DNA of 64,000 nucleotides, taken from Saussurea involucrata (lineage: Eukaryota > Streptophyta > Magnoliopsida > Asterales > Asteraceae). Where the stretch lies: NCBI GenBank assembly GCA_033807775.1, contig CM066314.1, positions 151,083,429 to 151,147,428 of the forward strand, read 5' to 3'. Numbering within the stretch: the first letter of the stretch is position 1; every line of letters starts with the position of its first letter. The translations under genes were made by a program, and so were the position numbers. Below the pieces are notes generated by a model that saw nothing but the letters and a program-made list of their open reading frames with translations, did no database searches and was not told the DNA's origin. Shown in pieces: positions 21,891-32,623 of this stretch.

Positions 21891-22304
21891 TCAAACACAA
21901 AAACCCCAATCTGGAAACATACTTCCAATCTTGAAAAAAAACCCTAAAAACAAGAATTTGATATTAATCAACTAAAAAGCTTTATTGTTATCGCTAACAA
22001 TCTTCTTTGTAATATAGAGAAAATCAAAAATCGAGAAGAGATTGCTAGATTGACTTTTAATTCGATGAAGAACATATGTTATTCTCTCACCATATGAGGT
22101 TTAGAGAGAGAAATCAAAGTTTTTGTGATGAAATTGATGAATGATTTGGGGAGTTTTCAGTCAGAGACGGTGGATGTGATCTTTCGTGTTTCAAAAAAAT
22201 TGAAACCCAGATCGAGAAAGCATTCATTCATCGATCCTTTGTGGTAGTCTGCAACTCTGCCATTACAGTTAGTTTACCTTTTCACCACTCACCGGAGTTC
22301 CATC
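21891..22304. other. Inner part of family D element
   Basis: Ordinary AT-rich text after the minisatellite, with AACCCTAAAAACAAG and GAGAGAGAAATC words. No gene is supported. Confidence 0.5.
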
Positions 22305-23000
22305 TGTTGGAACTTAGTTGAGAAGTGAGAAAACTAATCCCACATAGGAGCCAAGGCAAAGTTTACACCACTTAATAAACCCAAACTTGAGAGCATTAAA
22401 TGAATCATTTAATTGCTTGGGCTTGGTGTGTGGTGTTCTTGGTGGGCTCTCTTTGACTTGAATATACATATTTAAAGTCAAAGATTGGGCCTTGGGCCTT
22501 GGGGCTCTTGGGGTCTCGATGGGGTCGAGAATCCACGATTGAAGAACGAGTGTGGTATGCTTGCTTAATCTGGCGCGGGACTCTGTGTTAATTTCGGTTA
22601 CTGTGGCATACGTATATAAACACACTTCTTCCTTTCGTTTTGGCAGACTTGATACACGAATTTCCTGCATATTTATGGGTTTTCTCTCCTTCTCGTTCTT
22701 CGCCAAACGTATGACGATTCGCTAGATTCAAGTTACAAACTTGAATTTGATTGTTGTATCCTCTAGACAACGCCCGTACCACCGGCGAAATTTTGTCTTA
22801 GGACACTGCGTAATTGCAGGCCTCAATCGGTTCCGATATCTTCGAAGAATCTTCGTTTCAAGTAAGAATTAATTATTGTTCTTCGTTTATTGTTTGTTTA
22901 TGATGTAAAAACAAAGTTTATACAAGAAATTCTTTTCTTCTTTTCAAATTTCTGTCCAATTGTATACATAATGCATAAGTAAGATTGATTACTCCTAACA
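22305..23000 (+). mobile_element. Solo Copia LTR, 696 bp
   Basis: TGTTGGAACTTAG start and ACTCCTAACA end, flanked by TSD CCATC (22300-22304 and 23001-23005). A TATATAAA box at 22613-22620 agrees with plus orientation. No internal region, so it is a solo LTR. The minus-strand open frames within it are incidental. Confidence 0.9.
22613..22620 (+). promoter_or_regulatory. LTR TATA box
   Basis: TATATAAA within the solo Copia LTR, about 310 bp from its start, where U3 promoters usually lie. Confidence 0.6.
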
Positions 23001-23839
23001 CCATCTTTGGCGTCGTCTTGATCTGTCGTGAAACCTAGTGTGCCATAAGAAAAGTGGAAGGAGGCGATGTGAAAGAAAAAGTTGCAGGTGATGTAAAAGA
23101 GAAGTGCAATTTGTAATTATTAAATTAATGTCTATTATACCCTTGAATGCCCTTTTAAATTCTCAAAACTACCCTTGTTTTTTGCTTTAATTATAAAAAT
23201 GTTTTTTGTTTGATAACCCTTGATTTATTCTAATCAATGGATTAGATTAGTTCTTAAGTCCTTAACCTTTTGTTGGTCCTCACTAGATTTAACCCCTATA
23301 TATATATATTCAATGCGACGTGTAAATCAAAGAAAAAAACGTAATCTAACAAAAACCTTATCTACTATCAATAAAAAATATTATATAGCAATAAAAATAT
23401 GTAAAATAATAATAGTATAAAATGTATTTGATTATTTTTTATAAACATGAAATATATAAAATATTAGTAGAGTGTGATATTCGGTTTAACCGAATTAGAA
23501 AAAAATTAACCGAAAACCGAACCGAATAAGAATTCTTATTCGGTTAACCGAACCGTTTAACCCGAAAACCGAATAACCCGAAACCGTTTAACCCAAATTT
23601 CATTTGGTTCGGGTGGGTTATTCGGTTTCGGTTATTTTTGACACCCATACTTAAAACTTCCCAGCAAAACATTGTGAAGGTAAAAAAATCCGAACATTCA
23701 CAACAAAAACACTGTGAAGGTTACCTTTACAGTGTTTTGGTATGAAATTTCAAGTGTAAAAACGTGGTCTCACGAAAACAGTTTGGTCTCACATGCTCCC
23801 AAGTCTCTCTATCTCTCTCTCAATATATATATATATATA

Positions 23840-24068
23840 GGGTTGAGTTCCAGTGAGAAGTTGATGTCAACGTGAGAAGCGTGAGAAGTGGTTATCAACT
23901 GTTGTATAAGAAATGGATGCACATTGATGAGATGCACTGAGATGCACCGAATCAATTCTTTCTAAGCCACAATTCATTAGAGGACATTTGATTAAAAGTG
24001 ATCAGCGGTTCAGATTCATTTCTTACGTTTCTCACGTTAACCTTAACTTCTCAGACGATCTTTCTCAT
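23840..24068. mobile_element. TA-microsatellite element, family C, copy 1
   Basis: Starts GGGTTGAGTTCCAGTGAGAA after TA repeats and ends in an inverted TTACGTTTCTCACGTTAACC ... AACTTCTC. A foldback-type element, no coding. The related copy is at 60281-60508. Confidence 0.78.
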
Positions 24069-24230
24069 ATGTATATAAATAATATATATTTATTAAAATA
24101 CAATATAAATAGAGTAAACTAAATGCTTGGTCCCTGCCGTTTTTAATAGTAAATATAAAATAAACTAAATGACTAAAATACTCCACTAAACTAACTGAGT
24201 TAACAAGATAATTTGGGTGAAGTTAGAGGC
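24069..24230. other. AT-rich spacer
   Basis: Short AT-rich stretch with nothing recognisable. Confidence 0.5.
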
Positions 24231-24233
24231 TTA

Positions 24234-24930
24234 GAGCATCTCCAAGAGCTATGCTATAATTTTTCTAAAATAGAGTATAAAAAACTAGAATCTCGAAAAA
24301 AAATTATATTCAACTCCAACAACTACTCTATTTTAGCAATTCTATCATTGAATATATTATTAAAATATTCAATAAATTTAATAATATTATTTCTCTCTCT
24401 TAGACCATGAGTACCGCCTACCCATTGAACCCGAATGTCACCTCAACGCCACATCAGTTTTTCTCTTTCCTACCCTCCTTACCCTAAAGTGGAGTACCGC
24501 CAACCCACGAACCCACTGAACCCGAATGTCACATTAGTTTTTCTCTTTCCTACCCTCCTTACCCTAAAAACATTAAAAAAAATAAAATAAAATAAAATTT
24601 ATGGCGGGTTCCCCGGGTTCCCGAACCCACTCCTACCCGATACCCCCGTACCGCCCTACCCGCCTACCCGCCCTACCCGCTTCTCGAACCCGTCCGTGGT
24701 ACCCGATGGCGGTACGCACGACCTTAAACACACAACTTTAATGCCTCCTATTGGTGAGAATAATAAAATATTATTTTCCCTCTCTTAAATATAGAGTTGT
24801 AGAGATTTCTCCAAATTTGAAGATTTTAACATTTTCTCTATTTTAGCATATGATATAGCATAGCTGTTGGAGCAAAAAAGTTGCTAAAATCTCACTTTTT
24901 TCTATTTTAGCATAACTGTTGGAGATGCTC
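24234..24930. mobile_element. Harbinger-type MITE
   Basis: Terminal inverted repeats GAGCATCTCCAA and TTGGAGATGCTC, flanked by TSD TTA (24231-24233 and 24931-24933), typical of PIF/Harbinger/Tourist elements. Non-coding, with internal CTCCTATTGGTGAGA shared with the broken copy at 12121-12362. Interrupted by a second MITE at 24403-24723. Confidence 0.88.
24403..24723. mobile_element. Second Harbinger-type MITE nested in the first
   Basis: 321 bp, TSD TTA on both sides (24400-24402, 24724-24726). Ends GACCATGAGTACCGCC and GGCGGTACGCACGACC are imperfect inverted repeats (12 of 16). It contains a near-duplicate of about 60-65 bp (AACCCGAATGTCAC ... TACCCTCCTTACCCTAAA). The first MITE reads on cleanly when this is removed, as in the copy at 12.1 kb. 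Confidence 0.85.
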
Positions 24931-25064
24931 TTAGAGCCAACGACCCAATGCGTAATAATTTGCAAACGACAAGAATATAATCTATAGATATTTTAAAATA
25001 GGGATCCAAAGTGTAAAAATATATGAAGCACAAGGACCAATATTGTAATTTACTTTTTATTAAA

Positions 25065-25842
25065 GGGAAAAATGCGTGAAATAACAACCTACTTTCACTT
25101 ATTTCTTTATTGTAGAATTGTACTTTCACTTTTTCTTATTACAGCAATGTAGTTTCAATTTATTTTTTATTAGGGCATTGTACTTTAAAGTATTTACCCA
25201 TTATAGCATTAGGTAACCTATTACCTTTAGAACCGATTTTTTTTGCTGACGTGTCATATGAAAATGACGTGGCTGACACGTGGATCTGCCTACATGGCAT
25301 TAAAAATGAAAAAAAAATCAAAAAGGATTTTAAAAAACATAAACCTTTTGACGGTTCTAATTCTAATTTGTAAACCCTCATCGTCTCCCACGTTCGTCTC
25401 CCTCATCCTCTCCCTCAAGCGTGATCGACTCTAACCTGTTAAATTTCGACTCTAACCACGTTCGATGAACTAATGATCGTTTGTAAACATTTTTATTCGT
25501 GTAATAGCGATCTTTGTAAACATATTAAATTTCTGAAATTATTATTTTTGGTAAAAATGTTTCATTATGTTAAAGAAAATTAATTTTGAAAGCACACTGT
25601 TGTAATGAGAAATGTCAGCACTATTGTACACGTGGACAGCCTATGTGGACAATGAGGTGGCATGAAAACATAATATAGTGGGTAAATTTAAAGCATAATG
25701 CTATAATGGGTAAATACTTTAAAGTACAATGCCCTAATAAAAGATAAATTGAAACTACATTGCTGTAATAAGAAAAATTGAAAGTACAAAGCTATAATAA
25801 AGAAATAAGTGAAAGTAAGTTGCTATTTCGCGCATTTTGCCC
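25065..25842. mobile_element. MULE-type MITE, 778 bp
   Basis: 9-bp TSD TTTATTAAA (25056-25064 and 25843-25851) and long terminal inverted repeats of about 150 bp (GGGAAAAATGCGTGAAATA and its inverted return GCGCATTTTGCCC). The 9-bp TSD with long TIRs is typical of Mutator. The interior includes a C/T-rich passage (TCGTCTCCCACGTTCGTCTC) that might be captured genomic DNA. No transposase. Confidence 0.9.
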
Positions 25843-26351
25843 TTTATTAAATGACTAAAATTACTTGTATATAACGAACAAGATAGACAATCACATAGAA
25901 CAACCTTCTTATAAATTATGTTAAATTAGGGTGTGAAGATTATGGTGTTTATATTTTGATCAATTGTTTTTTTAAGAAAACCTTACAAAAACAAACAGTC
26001 TAATTCAATCAGATTTCAGACTTCAGCACCACCTCTTAAAAATCAGAAGTGAAATCAGACTTCAGACTTCAACACCTCTTAAAAAACAAACGCCACCTAA
26101 GTTAATAACCGATAGATGGTCAAATAAGTATAATTTCAAGTTAAGGGAAACTAATCATAAACTCTTGTGACATATTAGGTAACGTATATTTCTTAATGTA
26201 AAATGAGATAGTTTCAAAGTTGGAAGATAGAAAAACAAAAGTTCATTTTATTTTCAATTCAGGGTTAGTAACGGTTAAAAAAATTTGAATCAAACATAAT
26301 TATGTATTTAGACCTGAAAATCATATCTAAAAAGGTAAAACTTATGTGATA
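25843..26351. other. Unassigned AT-rich DNA
   Basis: No gene. It contains a small tandem duplication around CAGACTTCAGCACC / CAGACTTCAACACC (about 26015-26080). Confidence 0.5.
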
Positions 26352-26701
26352 TGTTAGTTAAAGCATAACTTACAATCACGCAAGTGAAGGGTGAATCTTC
26401 CATTAATTATGCTTTAACTAATTGTCAGAGCATTGAATTGTATTCAAGGTTTATTGTAAAGTCTTGTAAAAGTCAAAGTAGTTTTAGTTAGAAAGTCAAT
26501 GTAATTAGGAATTAAAGTGTTGTAATTCTTAGGCATAAATAGCTTTAGCTTAGTTGTTAAGCAATGTCAATGAGCATAATTGTAATATTAAGAGAGCATT
26601 GTTAGAGAGAGAAAGTGTTCATTCTTATCTAATACTCTAGATTTCTCAAGATCAATGGATGATTTCATGTTTACCTAATTGATCTGGTGTTAACACTAAC
26701 A
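26352..26701 (+). mobile_element. Possible solo Copia-like LTR, 350 bp
   Basis: Starts TGTTAGTTAAAG and ends GTTAACACTAACA (inverted ends TGTTAG/CTAACA), with a TATA-like ATAAATAG at about 26535. Inside is an inverted pair TTAGTTAAAGCATAA / TTATGCTTTAACTAA. No TSD was found at the flanks, so the call is tentative; it could be a MITE. Confidence 0.42.
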
Positions 26702-27882
26702 TTCTTCCATTACACGATCCCAAAATACGGTCCCTGAAAAAGAATGTTTCCAACTTTCTTTATTATTGAACGAGAGATGGATGTTATGTGGATGTTCGAC
26801 CTCCTCAACCATGTATTGAGTGAAGGTTGAGTCTTCAAGATTAAGTTGGCACGTCTGTTGTACTGGACGTCAGGATGCATGTAACACCCGAAACCTAAAA
26901 CATCGAGATGACTCAATAACTCATGGTGAAAGTTACTGCTACCCCCAACTTTGAGTTTATATAGAGCTAACCAAATCTACTTTTTTCTATCCATATGAGA
27001 CAAGTTGTTACAAACTCTCGCACTTAAATTCATAGCGTTCTCGTAATTCTTCTTGTACTCATCGATGTGGGATTCACCTAAGATGTTACAAATACCGCCA
27101 CAAGGACTCATCACACTCAATTGCCCCCACCATCCCAATGTTATAAGAATTATACCATTTGTAATGTCGAAGCAACAAACTGACCTAATAACTTCAAATT
27201 TAACTTAAAACAATAGTGAAAGTATTGGTATCCCACAACCTTGAGTGTATAAATAACTCACCAATCTCCTTTTTCTTTATTCATATGAGATGAGTCTTTA
27301 CAAATACAATATAGCAATTTTAATTGGATTTTTCTTTAATGGATTAAAAAGGTGAAATTACAAGTCAAAAGTCAAATAAAGTGCATTTAAATAGTACCCT
27401 AAATAAATTGTATTAATAAAATATTGAAATTATTATTATATTTAACAGAATATAATCAATTGTATGCGAATATATATATAGAGGGGTTAATTGACCTTAG
27501 CCGACATCAAAAGAGGCATCGTAAGCATTGTACCCTAATAACAAGGCAAAAACATGTTAACAAATCTCCATGCAGGCCAAAATACCTCATATTTATTTCT
27601 TTTTATTTTTTATTTTTCAATATAAATAAAAAGGGCTGAATATTTGGTTTGGTGAGAAGTTGCTTGAACAATGCTATTATGTTATTTTAAAATATTTTTT
27701 GAGAGGGATAGACGAATGTAGATTAACCTTGACTCTGATATAATGTGATAATTTGTGTAACTGTATTATTTAAAAGAGCATTTAAGTATAAATTACATGT
27801 TTCAATACATATCAAGGATAAAAAGATGCCGTTTACTAAACACTTAATTAATGATAAGTGTTTACTGGTATCATTTACCTTA
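26702..27882. repeat. Unassigned region with a 120-bp diverged direct repeat
   Basis: Two related segments about 288 bp apart (about 26895-27012 and 27183-27308) share GTGAAAGT, a TATA-like GAGTTTATATAG / GAGTGTATAAAT, and CATATGAGA...AGT...TTACAAA. They could be LTRs of a small TRIM-like element. The rest is AT-rich with no gene. Confidence 0.45.
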
Positions 27883-27883
27883 C

Positions 27884-28352
27884 CAGTGGCGGAGCCAGAA
27901 TTTTGGTCTAGGAGGAGCAACAATTATAAATAAAACATATTAAAGAAAGCAAATATTGATTTTTTCTGAAAATAGCAAGCAAAAGTAACGATCGTATATT
28001 GTTGAAACACCAACCTATTTGTGATGTCTTCATTATCTATCTCAATAAAAACATCTTTTCATAATATAAGAAATCAAGCAATCATTTATACATTATATTG
28101 CGCAACCAATTATTCACAATGTTCATAGTTAAAAATGCTATACCGACGAAAGGAACTCTGGTTAAAGTTGGGAATTTGGAAGACTTTCTTTTTCTTAGTT
28201 AACCCATGAATTATTAGTATTAAGTTAATGGGCTCAAAGAGGGATTTAAATAGAAGTAAATTCAGCTCATACGTTCTCAAGTATTGAAAAATTAATATAT
28301 CTTTTTTTTGAAAAGAACTGCTAACCCTTGTTACAAGGTAGCTCCGCCCTTG
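27884..28352. mobile_element. hAT-type MITE (CAGTGGCGGAGCC family)
   Basis: Ends CAGTGGCGGAGCCAG and TAGCTCCGCCCTTG are inverted repeats of a common plant hAT type. The flanks are both CCTTAC repeats (left ACCTTAC, right CCTTACCTTACC), so the 8-bp TSD cannot be placed uniquely but is compatible. Non-coding. Confidence 0.8.
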
Positions 28353-29209
28353 CCTTACCTTACCTTACCTTACAAATAATTATTTTGATAGTTGAAAATG
28401 TTACATAAATAAGTGAAGATAATATCTCTTATCAATAAATATTTATAAAATGGTCCCTAAATAGTTAATATGAGACTCTAATATACTTGGTTCATGAATG
28501 GGAAATGACCCATTAATTCTCTTTAATTTAACAATGAGTTTTATTTATTAAATTATAATATTTTAAAATTGTTAATATAAAATGTATTTATAATAATTAT
28601 AATCTTTCAATATAAAATTGTTAATATAAAATGTATTTATTGGTAAAATTATAATCTTTCAATAAATAATGTGAGATCCAATTACAAGCCATAGACTGTT
28701 AAAGATGGGTAAATTTTGGTCAATGAGTTGTTTTGTTGGAATTCGATGGACTTTAGAAAAATTGTAATGATCAGTTTTATTGATTAAATTTCATTTATTT
28801 TTAGTTTTGGGAAGAAGTTCAAATGGAAAGTAAAGAATTCTTTTTAGTTTTGGGAAGAAGTTCGAAATCCACATAATTCTTTGGGTTATAGTAAAGAATT
28901 CTAGTTCTTTCATTTCTTAAAAAAGATTGTATACTTTTATATTTACTCCACTCCCTAAATATAAATTATTATACTCTTATATTTTCTCCGTATTATTCCA
29001 TCACATCACTATGGTTATCACTATCATCATCGTCACCACCTCCGCTACCGCCTGCACCCCACTACCACTATTATACTCAACAAACCAAATAGACATATTC
29101 AAAGTCATTTGACATGTTTCAGTCCAATTTCTGCCAACCAAATGTATGATCGAGCATGATTAAATTTCATTTCAAATCATTTAACATATTCAATTCCGAT
29201 AGATTTCAT
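28353..29209. repeat. AT-rich DNA with small tandem duplications
   Basis: CCTTA repeats at 28353-28375, a ~52-bp duplication (AATTGTTAATATAAAATGTA twice, about 28566-28662) and a ~45-bp duplication (TTTTTAGTTTTGGGAAGAAG, about 28796-28870). No gene is supported. Confidence 0.6.
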
Positions 29210-29217
29210 TATGTATA

Positions 29218-30299
29218 CAGGTGCGGAGGCCCGTGCGTTTTCTCCAATCTGATTAAGGGCTCTCCAAATCTTCATCTGTTAAAGAAAGGAAAATACAATT
29301 CCCCCCCCCCCCCCACTTATAATATGCAGTCCAATCATATAAGAGATTAGGTCCATTAGAGTTCAACTTTGAACTTTCCAAAGTCCAAATTAAATCCAAA
29401 ACTAGCTCCTCAACAGTTCAACCTAAACGGCGACTTTAGACTCCAAATCGATGAATTCAGCGTCTCAGACACGAAAGGGGAACGACGACTTTAGGACACG
29501 AACCAGTGTTCTTCGACCTTCATTTTTCTGCTGCTGTTCTTCGTCACGAACAGGGAACGGCGACTTTAGGACACGAACCAGTCTTCTTCGTCCTTCGATT
29601 TTCTGCTGCTGTTCTTCGTCCTTGGATTTTCTGCTGCTCTTATCGGAGTCCTCTTCAATTTTCTGTTGCCGTTCTTTGCCCTTCGATTTTCTGTTGCTCT
29701 TGACAGTCCACATTCACCGGTGTTCTTCGTCCTAAATCAAAGGTTTATTTCATTTTATTCAAATTCTAATTTTTAAATTACCGTTGACATTGTGAATTGC
29801 TTATTGCTTATTTGTTTGTTTGAGTTTGATATTGTTTCATTTGTTTGATTAACTAGCCTAGGTTTAAACTTATTTGAAACTGTGAATCGTGAATTTGTGA
29901 GTTTGAGTTTGATTGTGTGATTTATAGATTTGTGAAATTGTGATTGAATTTTTGATAGAACATTGATAGAAGATTAGCTAGGTTTAAATTTATTTGAAAT
30001 CATGAAATTGTTTAATTATTTTGAGTGGATTTGAAATTGTTTGATTAGGTTTGAATTTTGATAGCAAATAGAAGATTTGAGGTTTCGACTACCGAAAACC
30101 CTTGGAAAAAGTTCAAATGGAAAGTAATCGGTTACAGAATCACTATTTGGACCGGGACCAATTTGGGTCATCTCTAAGTCCGACCATCGGTTAGGGAATC
30201 ACTATTTGGGACCGGGACCGATTTGGGCCCGACCCGAGACCCATTTTGACCATCTCTAGGTCCGGCCCCTGCGGTCGGAAAGCTTGTGTTCCGCCCCTG
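29218..30299. mobile_element. hAT-like element carrying a minisatellite
   Basis: TSD TATGTATA (29210-29217 and 30300-30307). Ends CAGGTGCGGAGGC and TTCCGCCCCTG resemble the CAGTGGCGGAGCC family. The inside has a C14 run near 29301, a GC-rich minisatellite (29466-29735) and CGGGACCGA-type repeats near the right end (30155-30235), as in other hAT subterminal regions. No transposase. Some inner sequence may be captured. Confidence 0.82.
29466..29735. repeat. Minisatellite, ~75-bp and ~30-bp units
   Basis: Units with GACTTTAGGACACGAACCAG and TTTTCTGCTGCTGTTCTTCG repeat, first as a ~75-bp pair and then as shorter copies. Both strands stay open over most of the array (plus frame 29451-29735, minus 29713-29465), but this follows from repeat periodicity and I do not call a gene. 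Confidence 0.7.
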
Positions 30300-30307
30300 T
30301 ATGTATA

Positions 30308-30603
30308 TCAAACGTCACCTAAATATTTAGGACAGAAGGAAGTGATGGACTTTTAAAACATGTTCCACAACTACATATGTTCAAAGAGAAAAATGTTTGG
30401 AAGTGTTTACATTTGCCATAATCTCTCAATGTTAGAGTATTTGACAAATTTGATAATTTTAAGAAAGCAATATATTAAAATAATGGTATGTAAATAATTT
30501 TATTATATCAATCGATAACCACTCTTGTTGCGGACTTATTGCTAGTCGAATTGATCATTCGACTGCTAAATACTTCTTAAGGGAAAAAAATAAAAACACT
30601 ATA
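30308..30603. other. Unassigned DNA
   Basis: AT-rich, no gene, no clear repeat. Confidence 0.5.
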
Positions 30604-30642
30604 TGTTGGTTCTGTAATAGAATGACTTACACATGACGTTTT
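30604..30642 (-). mobile_element. Left piece of an older SIRE-type LTR
   Basis: TGTTGGTTCTG ... ATGACGTTTT corresponds to the terminus of the LTR at 52808 (TGTTGGTCCC). Its continuation is at 53762 onward. The Copia at 30643-53761 inserted into it; flanks GTTTT and ATTTT are near-matching TSDs. Confidence 0.55.
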
Positions 30643-30826
30643 TGTTGGTCCCAAAGGGGTTATATAAGTTTGTAGAAAGGGGGCGGGTTGAATACAAACA
30701 CACATATTTTACTTTTCTAAATTGTTTATTGATATGTATCAAACAATTTACATATTGTCTACTTATGATTTTCACTAAGTGATTCTTAGAGAGTCATTAT
30801 CAAGTCACTGAGGGTTTGGATCAACA
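30643..30826 (-). repeat. 3' LTR of the SIRE element, internally deleted
   Basis: Matches the first ~105 bp and last ~76 bp of the 954-bp LTR at 52808. The middle ~774 bp is missing (equivalent to 52913-53686), with a shared TAC at the join. Confidence 0.9.
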
Positions 30827-30838
30827 ATCTCCCCCTAT
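30827..30838 (-). promoter_or_regulatory. SIRE polypurine tract
   Basis: Plus strand ATCTCCCCCTAT; minus strand ATAGGGGGAGAT, directly before the 3' LTR in the minus reading direction. Confidence 0.85.
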
Positions 30839-30922
30839 TTGATTATGACATAGCAACAAAAGAAAATTGCTAAGTATGAAAACATAAGGATAAAAAGAAC
30901 TCATAAAATATTTGTCCCTTTT

Positions 30923-30926
30923 ACTG
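30923..30926. other. TSD ACTG of the Gypsy element (left)
   Basis: ACTG precedes TGATAAC here and follows GACA at 38814-38817. A fifth base T is shared if the element is taken to start at GATAAC. Confidence 0.7.
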
Positions 30927-32521
30927 TGATAACTCTATTTTTAGAGTTATTATTCCCTTTTATTTTCCATTTTATTTCGTCAAATTTAGCCATTTCACTT
31001 CTAAAAACCCCCATTCTTGTTATAATTCTCGAAAATGAGCAAAAGGAGTGAACCATAGTCCTTAATGAATTATTTGGTGGAATTTGGGTGTTTTTCACGT
31101 TTTATCCTGCAGTGATCACTGTTGTGCCCACTCCGGCTGCCCACTATTCGAGCTGATCAAGAAAGACAAAAGAAACTACTAGTTGGGACTTAATTTGCTG
31201 GAGGAAGAAGGTTCATTAGCAGGTAAATGGCTGGAGGAAGTACAAAATGGCAGCTACATTGAAGATTGCAACAAGTACTCCTTTATGTACTTGGAGATTG
31301 ACTTGGAAAAGGGTCCATTGGGTAATTGGTTTGCACAAGGTGCTGATTTCTGCCACAACACAACCGTTTTTACCCATTGGAAGACTCATCTCTTTTGTGT
31401 AATACCCAACTCTTTCTCCTAGTATATAAAGGAGCACTTGGGTTCATTTATTAAAAGCTTGGAATCTTTACAATCATCTTGGGTTAAGTTTAGAATAGCT
31501 TCAATTTCTCTTATCTACCACATTAGTTTTAGTCTTTTAATTATTGCATTAACTTAGCTTTAATTTCTGTAATTTCTTTTCCTAGTTAATTGTAGTTCGT
31601 AAAACACAGTGGACAGGGACGAATTCTCGTTCCCCACTGTGATTACTATTCAATCCACTATCAGTTTTATTATGTGCAAATCTTCATCTTTTGTTTTCTT
31701 TACTTCGGAAATGTTAGGCTAAACATCCTTTGGGATGTAGGAAGGAGAAGTACCTGGATTTTATTAAAAATGCTTGAGTAATCTTTATACTTAGAATACT
31801 TGTTGTTTTGGTCATTCATTCTCGATATTTACCCAAAGATGCGAACAAGCCGATCACTTGCAAGGATCTAAAGTCTAGTTCTTAACTTAGAAATGAGTAG
31901 AACGCAGTGACACGAGCTTGAATGATGCTAGGGGATTCGAAAGAATTCTTATGACACTTACGAAAGTGAGGTCGGCACAGTGAGCTAATCTCTGCCCACT
32001 GGAGTAGTAGGCAAGCTAATTTGTGTATTAAAAACACTTAGAGTATTTGTCTCTACACATTCCATCGAGGCCTGAAAAGGTCCATTTAGAGATTACCATT
32101 GACAAAACAACAAGTACTAAGAGTATGGGATTTTTATCTAACGGTGTGAGTATTTTGTAACCGGGCTTTTCTAGCGAAAATGCCTACCTCGAATACAAGG
32201 ATCATTTTTAGGACCGAGTATTTGGTATAAAATCTAGGGAAAATCTAACCTACATTCCTCCTTTTAAAACATTAGTAAAATCGTTAAAGTAGCTATTTTC
32301 ACCAAACAAAACCAAGTATTATTTTCCTCTCTAGTTGAAACCTGTAAAAGGAGCTCATGAGAACCGTATTGTCTTGATTGTCCAGTCCCTGTGGATTCGA
32401 TTCTGGTATTTTACCAACTATTACTTGCTGTGACGATCATAGTGGACAGTGTACACTTGCACTTCCCACTGTGGACAGTTTGCAACCCACTGCGATTAAA
32501 ACACATATTTCGCACGTAACA
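30927..32521 (+). repeat. 5' LTR of the Athila-like element
   Basis: Begins TGATAACTCTA-TTTT-TAGAGTTA, an 8-bp stem-loop. TATA box at 31423-31430. Several CACAGTGG-type words lie near the R/U5 end. Ends in AACA before the PBS. Confidence 0.92.
31423..31430 (+). promoter_or_regulatory. TATA box in the 5' LTR
   Basis: TATATAAA about 500 bp from the LTR start, repeated in the 3' LTR at 37716-37723. It fits a U3 promoter giving a transcript start near 31455. Confidence 0.7.
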
Positions 32522-32527
32522 AGTTTT

Positions 32528-32545
32528 TGGCGCCGTTGCCAGGGA
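32528..32545 (+). promoter_or_regulatory. Primer-binding site (tRNA-Asp type)
   Basis: TGGCGCCGTTGCCAGGGA, a few bases after the 5' LTR, complementary to a plant tRNA-Asp 3' end with some mismatches, as in Athila elements. Confidence 0.8.
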
Positions 32546-32623
32546 CTGGCGTGATTTTAAATCTCAAGACATTAGTTTTTGTTCGAGCCCGAGTAACTCG
32601 TTTTTCTAAGCTTTTCGTGTTGC

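Larger units (their letters stand above)
14957..23297. mobile_element. TA-microsatellite element, family D (interrupted)
   Basis: It starts after TA repeats with GGACGGTAATCAAATGAGAA and ends AACCTTTTGTTGGTCC ... TTTAACCCC before TA repeats. The ends are imperfect inverted repeats (about 45 bp, roughly three quarters identical). It carries a long degenerate minisatellite and was itself hit by the LTR retrotransposon at 15212-21413 and the solo LTR at 22305-23000. Confidence 0.75.
14639..23649. mobile_element. hAT element with CGGTTAACCGG-rich ends (interrupted)
   Basis: TSD CTTAAAAC at 14631-14638 and 23650-23657. The ends TAGGGGTG and CACCCATA are imperfect inverted repeats. Own sequence is about 14639-14950 and 23302-23649, dense in CGGTT and AACCG words on both strands, which look like subterminal transposase-binding repeats. 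No transposase gene remains, so it is non-autonomous. It contains the family-D element. Confidence 0.85.
14581..23822. mobile_element. TA-microsatellite element, family B, copy 2 (interrupted)
   Basis: The left 58 bp (14581-14638, TTGGGTTCACGTTAGAC ... ACACTTAAAAC) and the right part (23650-23822, CTTAAAACTTCC ... GGTCTCACATGC) belong together: the join carries the 8-bp duplication CTTAAAAC. The outer ends abut TA/CT microsatellites. It is the outermost layer of the 9-kb nest. Confidence 0.8.

Noticed and set aside
22314..22706. 130-codon minus frame
   Set aside because: Lies inside a solo LTR in the opposite direction to its TATA box.
29451..29735. 95-codon frame open on both strands
   Set aside because: Openness follows from a minisatellite with a unit length divisible by three; no other support.
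31183..31422. 79-codon frame present twice (also 37476-37715)
   Set aside because: Its start is TTG and both copies lie in the two LTRs; duplication is due to LTR identity, not gene conservation.
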